The position numbers and the translations under genes were made by a program. DNA of 64,000 bases from Aestuariivivens insulae (GTDB lineage: Bacteria > Bacteroidota > Bacteroidia > Flavobacteriales > Flavobacteriaceae), in contig NZ_JAKMCS010000004.1 of NCBI RefSeq assembly GCF_022662195.1, positions 186,001-250,000 of the forward strand, read 5' to 3'. Under the pieces are notes generated by a model that saw nothing but the letters and a program-made list of their open reading frames with translations, did not search any database and was not told the DNA's origin. Positions 61,719 to 64,000 of this stretch are shown here, one piece after another. Each line of letters opens with the position of its first letter. Position 1 is the stretch's first letter.

Positions 61719-61948
61719 TGGTAGTTGTAACGCTCCAACGTCAAAAATGTATTGGCTGTAACTATTGTGTGGAATTGGCACCGCAGCAGTTTCAAATGTC
61801 CAAAAAAGATGGGAAATCGGTGCTGTTGCGTTCCGCGGAGAAAAAAGGGTTTTTTACCTTAAAGTCTAATGATGTCATGATTTTAGAACCTTGTGAGAAT
61901 GCTTCAAAAGCATGTCCGGTAAAAATCATTTCTGTAAAGCATGTTTAA
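61718..61948 (+). CDS. 4Fe-4S ferredoxin
   Basis: A 76-residue ferredoxin with a single cluster site: 'CIGCNYCVELAP' near residues 11-22 and the fourth Cys in 'ENASKACPVKII'. The C-terminal Pro after this Cys is typical. Translationally coupled to the U32 gene, so it likely supplies electrons to, or supports, the Fe-S enzyme TrhP (inference). Confidence 0.88.
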   Translation: MVVVTLQRQKCIGCNYCVELAPQQFQMSKKDGKSVLLRSAEKKGFFTLKSNDVMILEPCENASKACPVKIISVKHV

Positions 61949-62187
61949 GTATATGATATGTTCTTTTTTTAAGTCTTGGGAATAATCATATCTTTACAAA
62001 AGAAACCGACAGGATTAAAAGAATCTTTAAACACACAGTGAAATGATTATTTTAATCATAAAACTTACTTGTCGGCAGGCAGGGGTTACATGTGGCCTTT
62101 GAAAAAATAAATGTTAACACATGAAAATGAATTATAAACCTTTAATTCGATATAAGTTAATTATTATCGAATTCAATATAACAATAT

Positions 62188-63378
62188 ATGGCTTGTAACA
62201 GTTGTTCAACTGGTAAAGACGGTCAACCTAAAGGATGTAAAAACAATGGCACTTGTGGTACCGATAGTTGTAATAAACTAACGGTATTCGATTGGTTGTC
62301 CAATATGTCGCTTCCTAGTGGTGAAAAACCATTTAATTGGGTAGAGGTACGTTACAAAAACGGTAGAAAGGAATATTACAAAAACACCGAAAACTTAACT
62401 TTAAGTATAGGCGATATTGTAGCAACCCAAGCCCAATCTGGACATGATGTAGGGATGGTAACCTTAACGGGAGAGTTGGTGCGCGTTCAAATGAAACGTA
62501 AAAACATAAGCACCAGTGACGATGGCGCACTAAAAATTTATAGAAAAGCGAGCCAAAAAGATATTGATATTTGGTCTGCTGCCCGCGATAAGGAGGAGTC
62601 TATGAAGGTTAAGGCCAGGCAGTTTGCAATAGATCTTAAATTGCAAATGAAAATTTCTGATATCGAATTTCAAGGCGATGCCAGTAAGGCCACATTTTAT
62701 TATACAGCCGAAGAACGTGTGGATTTTCGTGAACTCATAAAAGTGTTTGCACGCGAATTTAGAATCCGTATTGAAATGAAACAGGTAGGATTTAGGCAAG
62801 AAGCCTCTAGGCTTGGTGGTATAGGGTCTTGTGGACGCGAATTGTGTTGCTCTACTTGGTTAACCGATTTCCGTTCGGTTAGTACATCGGCGGCAAGGTA
62901 TCAGCAGTTATCGTTAAACCCGCTTAAATTAGCAGGGCAATGTGGTAAATTGAAATGCTGTTTGAATTATGAATTGGATACCTATTTAGACGCCCTAAAA
63001 GATTTCCCTAAAACAGATATTAAATTACAAACAGAAAAAGGCACCGCGGTTTGCCAGAAGACAGACATCTTTAAGGGGCATATGTGGTATGCCTATGAAG
63101 GGGAATGGATGAATTGGCATAAGATTACTACAGCTCAGGCCAATGAAATTATTGAACTAAATAAGAAGAAAAAAACGGTAGCTAGTTTAGAAGAGTATGT
63201 TTCAGATTTAATTGAAGATACTAAAGCAGAGTTTGAAAACGTTGTAGGTCAAGACAGTTTAACACGTTTCGATAATCCAAAGCGTCATAAAAAACGTAAA
63301 AACAATAGGAATAGAAACAATAACAGAAACAAGAATAGAAGAAAGAAATCCCAAAACAGTAAAAATGCACCTAAATAG
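62188..63378 (+). CDS. ricT: PSP1-domain protein RicT (YaaT-like)
   Basis: A 396-residue protein of the RicT/YaaT family, part of an Fe-S containing complex that influences RNA turnover and development in Bacillus. A Cys-rich N-terminus ('MACNSCSTG...CKNNGTCGTDSC') is peculiar to Bacteroidota members. The PSP1 domain contains 'FYYTAEERVDFRELIKVFAREFRIRIEMKQVGFRQEASRLGG' followed by 'GRELCCSTWL' and 'CGKLKCCLNYE' with the cluster Cys. The C-terminal 35 residues are Lys/Asn/Arg-rich and disordered. Its end overlaps gldH by 14 nt. The 239-nt gap upstream has no gene. Confidence 0.85.
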   Translation: MACNSCSTGKDGQPKGCKNNGTCGTDSCNKLTVFDWLSNMSLPSGEKPFNWVEVRYKNGRKEYYKNTENLTLSIGDIVATQAQSGHDVGMVTLTGELVRVQMKRKNISTSDDGALKIYRKASQKDIDIWSAARDKEESMKVKARQFAIDLKLQMKISDIEFQGDASKATFYYTAEERVDFRELIKVFAREFRIRIEMKQVGFRQEASRLGGIGSCGRELCCSTWLTDFRSVSTSAARYQQLSLNPLKLAGQCGKLKCCLNYELDTYLDALKDFPKTDIKLQTEKGTAVCQKTDIFKGHMWYAYEGEWMNWHKITTAQANEIIELNKKKKTVASLEEYVSDLIEDTKAEFENVVGQDSLTRFDNPKRHKKRKNNRNRNNNRNKNRRKKSQNSKNAPK

Positions 63379-63859
63379 AATATGCCTTAGTTTATTGAGT
63401 CTTATTTTTATAATGGTTTCTTGTGATTCTAATCGTGTTTACGACGTGTATAAATCGGTGCCCAATGCGTGGCATAAAGATTCCATAACAAGTTTTAAAA
63501 TAAACCCGCCAGATTCTATAAACCCGTATAACCTGTTTGTTAATTTACGAAATACCAATGCCTACAAATACAATAACTTATTTTTAATTGTAGAGATGGC
63601 GTTTCCACATGGGAAAACGGTAACAGACACCTTGGAATATCGCATGGCAGACCCCAGTGGTAAGCTGTTGGGGACAGGGTTTACCGATGTTAAGGAAAAC
63701 AAATTGTGGTATAAAGAAGGCGTGGTATTTAAGGAAAGTGGGGAATATACCGTGAGCATACAACATGCCATGCGAGAGAATGGCAAGGTTAACGGTGTTG
63801 TAGAATTAGAAGGTATCACCGATGTTGGTTTTAGAATAGAAAAACCTCAAAATAAATAA
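63365..63859 (+). CDS. gldH: Gliding motility lipoprotein GldH
   Basis: A 164-residue lipoprotein needed for flavobacterial gliding. The signal peptide ends 'LIFIMVSCDSNRVYDVYKSV', with Cys20 as the lipidation site. 'AWHKDSITSFKINPPDSINPYNLFVNLRNT' and 'MADPSGKLLGTGFTDVKENKLWYKEG' are recognisable GldH segments. It begins within the end of ricT, as in other flavobacteria. Together with sprE it indicates a T9SS/gliding organism. Confidence 0.9.
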   Translation: MHLNRICLSLLSLIFIMVSCDSNRVYDVYKSVPNAWHKDSITSFKINPPDSINPYNLFVNLRNTNAYKYNNLFLIVEMAFPHGKTVTDTLEYRMADPSGKLLGTGFTDVKENKLWYKEGVVFKESGEYTVSIQHAMRENGKVNGVVELEGITDVGFRIEKPQNK

Positions 63860-63960
63860 ATATTGCATCAAGTGGAGATTGTCTATATGTGATTTATTTT
63901 GTCATTCAGCATGGCACTTTTTTGACAGTCTCAGTATCAAGATGCATTAATGAATAGTAC

Positions 63961-64000
63961 ATGGCAAAAACAAAAAAACAAACGCAAAAAACGCAAGACT
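63961..64000 (+). CDS. Start of the next gene, probably penicillin-binding protein 1A (truncated)
   Basis: Only 13 codons are visible, a Lys/Thr/Gln-rich start ('MAKTKKQTQKTQD'). In flavobacteria gldH is usually followed by a transglycosylase/transpeptidase (PBP1A) with just such a basic cytoplasmic tail. The call is by synteny and is tentative. The window ends before any domain appears. Confidence 0.4.
   Translation, partial: MAKTKKQTQKTQD

Overview
The window looks like a chromosome segment from a marine or soil flavobacterium (Bacteroidota, Flavobacteriaceae). The evidence is low GC, type IX secretion/gliding lipoproteins (SprE/PorW and GldH), an atpBEFHAG cluster without atpDC, families typical of this group (DUF6341, DUF6427, DUF4254, DUF4292, DUF5687, bactofilin, HU-CCDC81/SPOR), TAnnTTTG promoter boxes, weak Shine-Dalgarno sites and frequent TTG starts. 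No rRNA, tRNA, CRISPR array or transposase gene was seen.

Layout. 1-15.1 kb is a surface-polysaccharide cluster. Its first 6.2 kb is very AT-rich and holds glycosyltransferases plus three polymerase/ligase-like membrane proteins. It is followed by less AT-rich genes for UDP-xylose synthesis (ugd, uxs, interrupted by a DUF4143 ATPase), a polyprenyl glycosylphosphotransferase, and a minus-strand trio (CapK-like ligase, wecB, GT4). 15.2-22.6 kb is housekeeping (purD, upp, DUF4254, GT9, a PaaE-like reductase) and ends in a YafQ-type toxin-antitoxin pair whose promoter overlaps an inverted repeat. 22.8-28.7 kb has an ABC exporter, sprE, bactofilin and ATP-synthase accessory genes. 28.9-34.1 kb is atpBEFHAG, unusually full of palindromic repeats and ending in a 45-bp tandem array built from the atpG 3' end. 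34.6-42.6 kb carries a flippase, dut, a GIY-YIG gene between inverted palindromes, a nucleotidyltransferase, a TPR protein, DUF4292, EnvC and a thioesterase.

42.8-50.6 kb is the most distinctive part. It is a double-glycine-peptide (bacteriocin-like) export locus with a HlyD adaptor, an HTH protein, at least three short peptides with GG leaders, several orphan small proteins and a C39-peptidase ABC transporter. It has been partly duplicated: an 83-bp block containing the end of the HTH gene and a 229-bp block containing the start of the C39 transporter each occur twice, bracketing different small-gene cargo. The first C39 start is a remnant that runs in frame into an unrelated secreted HEEGH-motif (zincin-like) protein.

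50.6-64 kb returns to core genes: HU/SPOR protein, dprA, trpS, plsC, an ECF sigma factor with a membrane-anchored barrel-like partner, recA, a possible structured RNA, trhO-trhP-ferredoxin (tRNA U34 hydroxylation), ricT, gldH, and the start of a probable penicillin-binding protein gene.

Functions are assigned by reading motifs and recalled family patterns. No search or alignment program was run.
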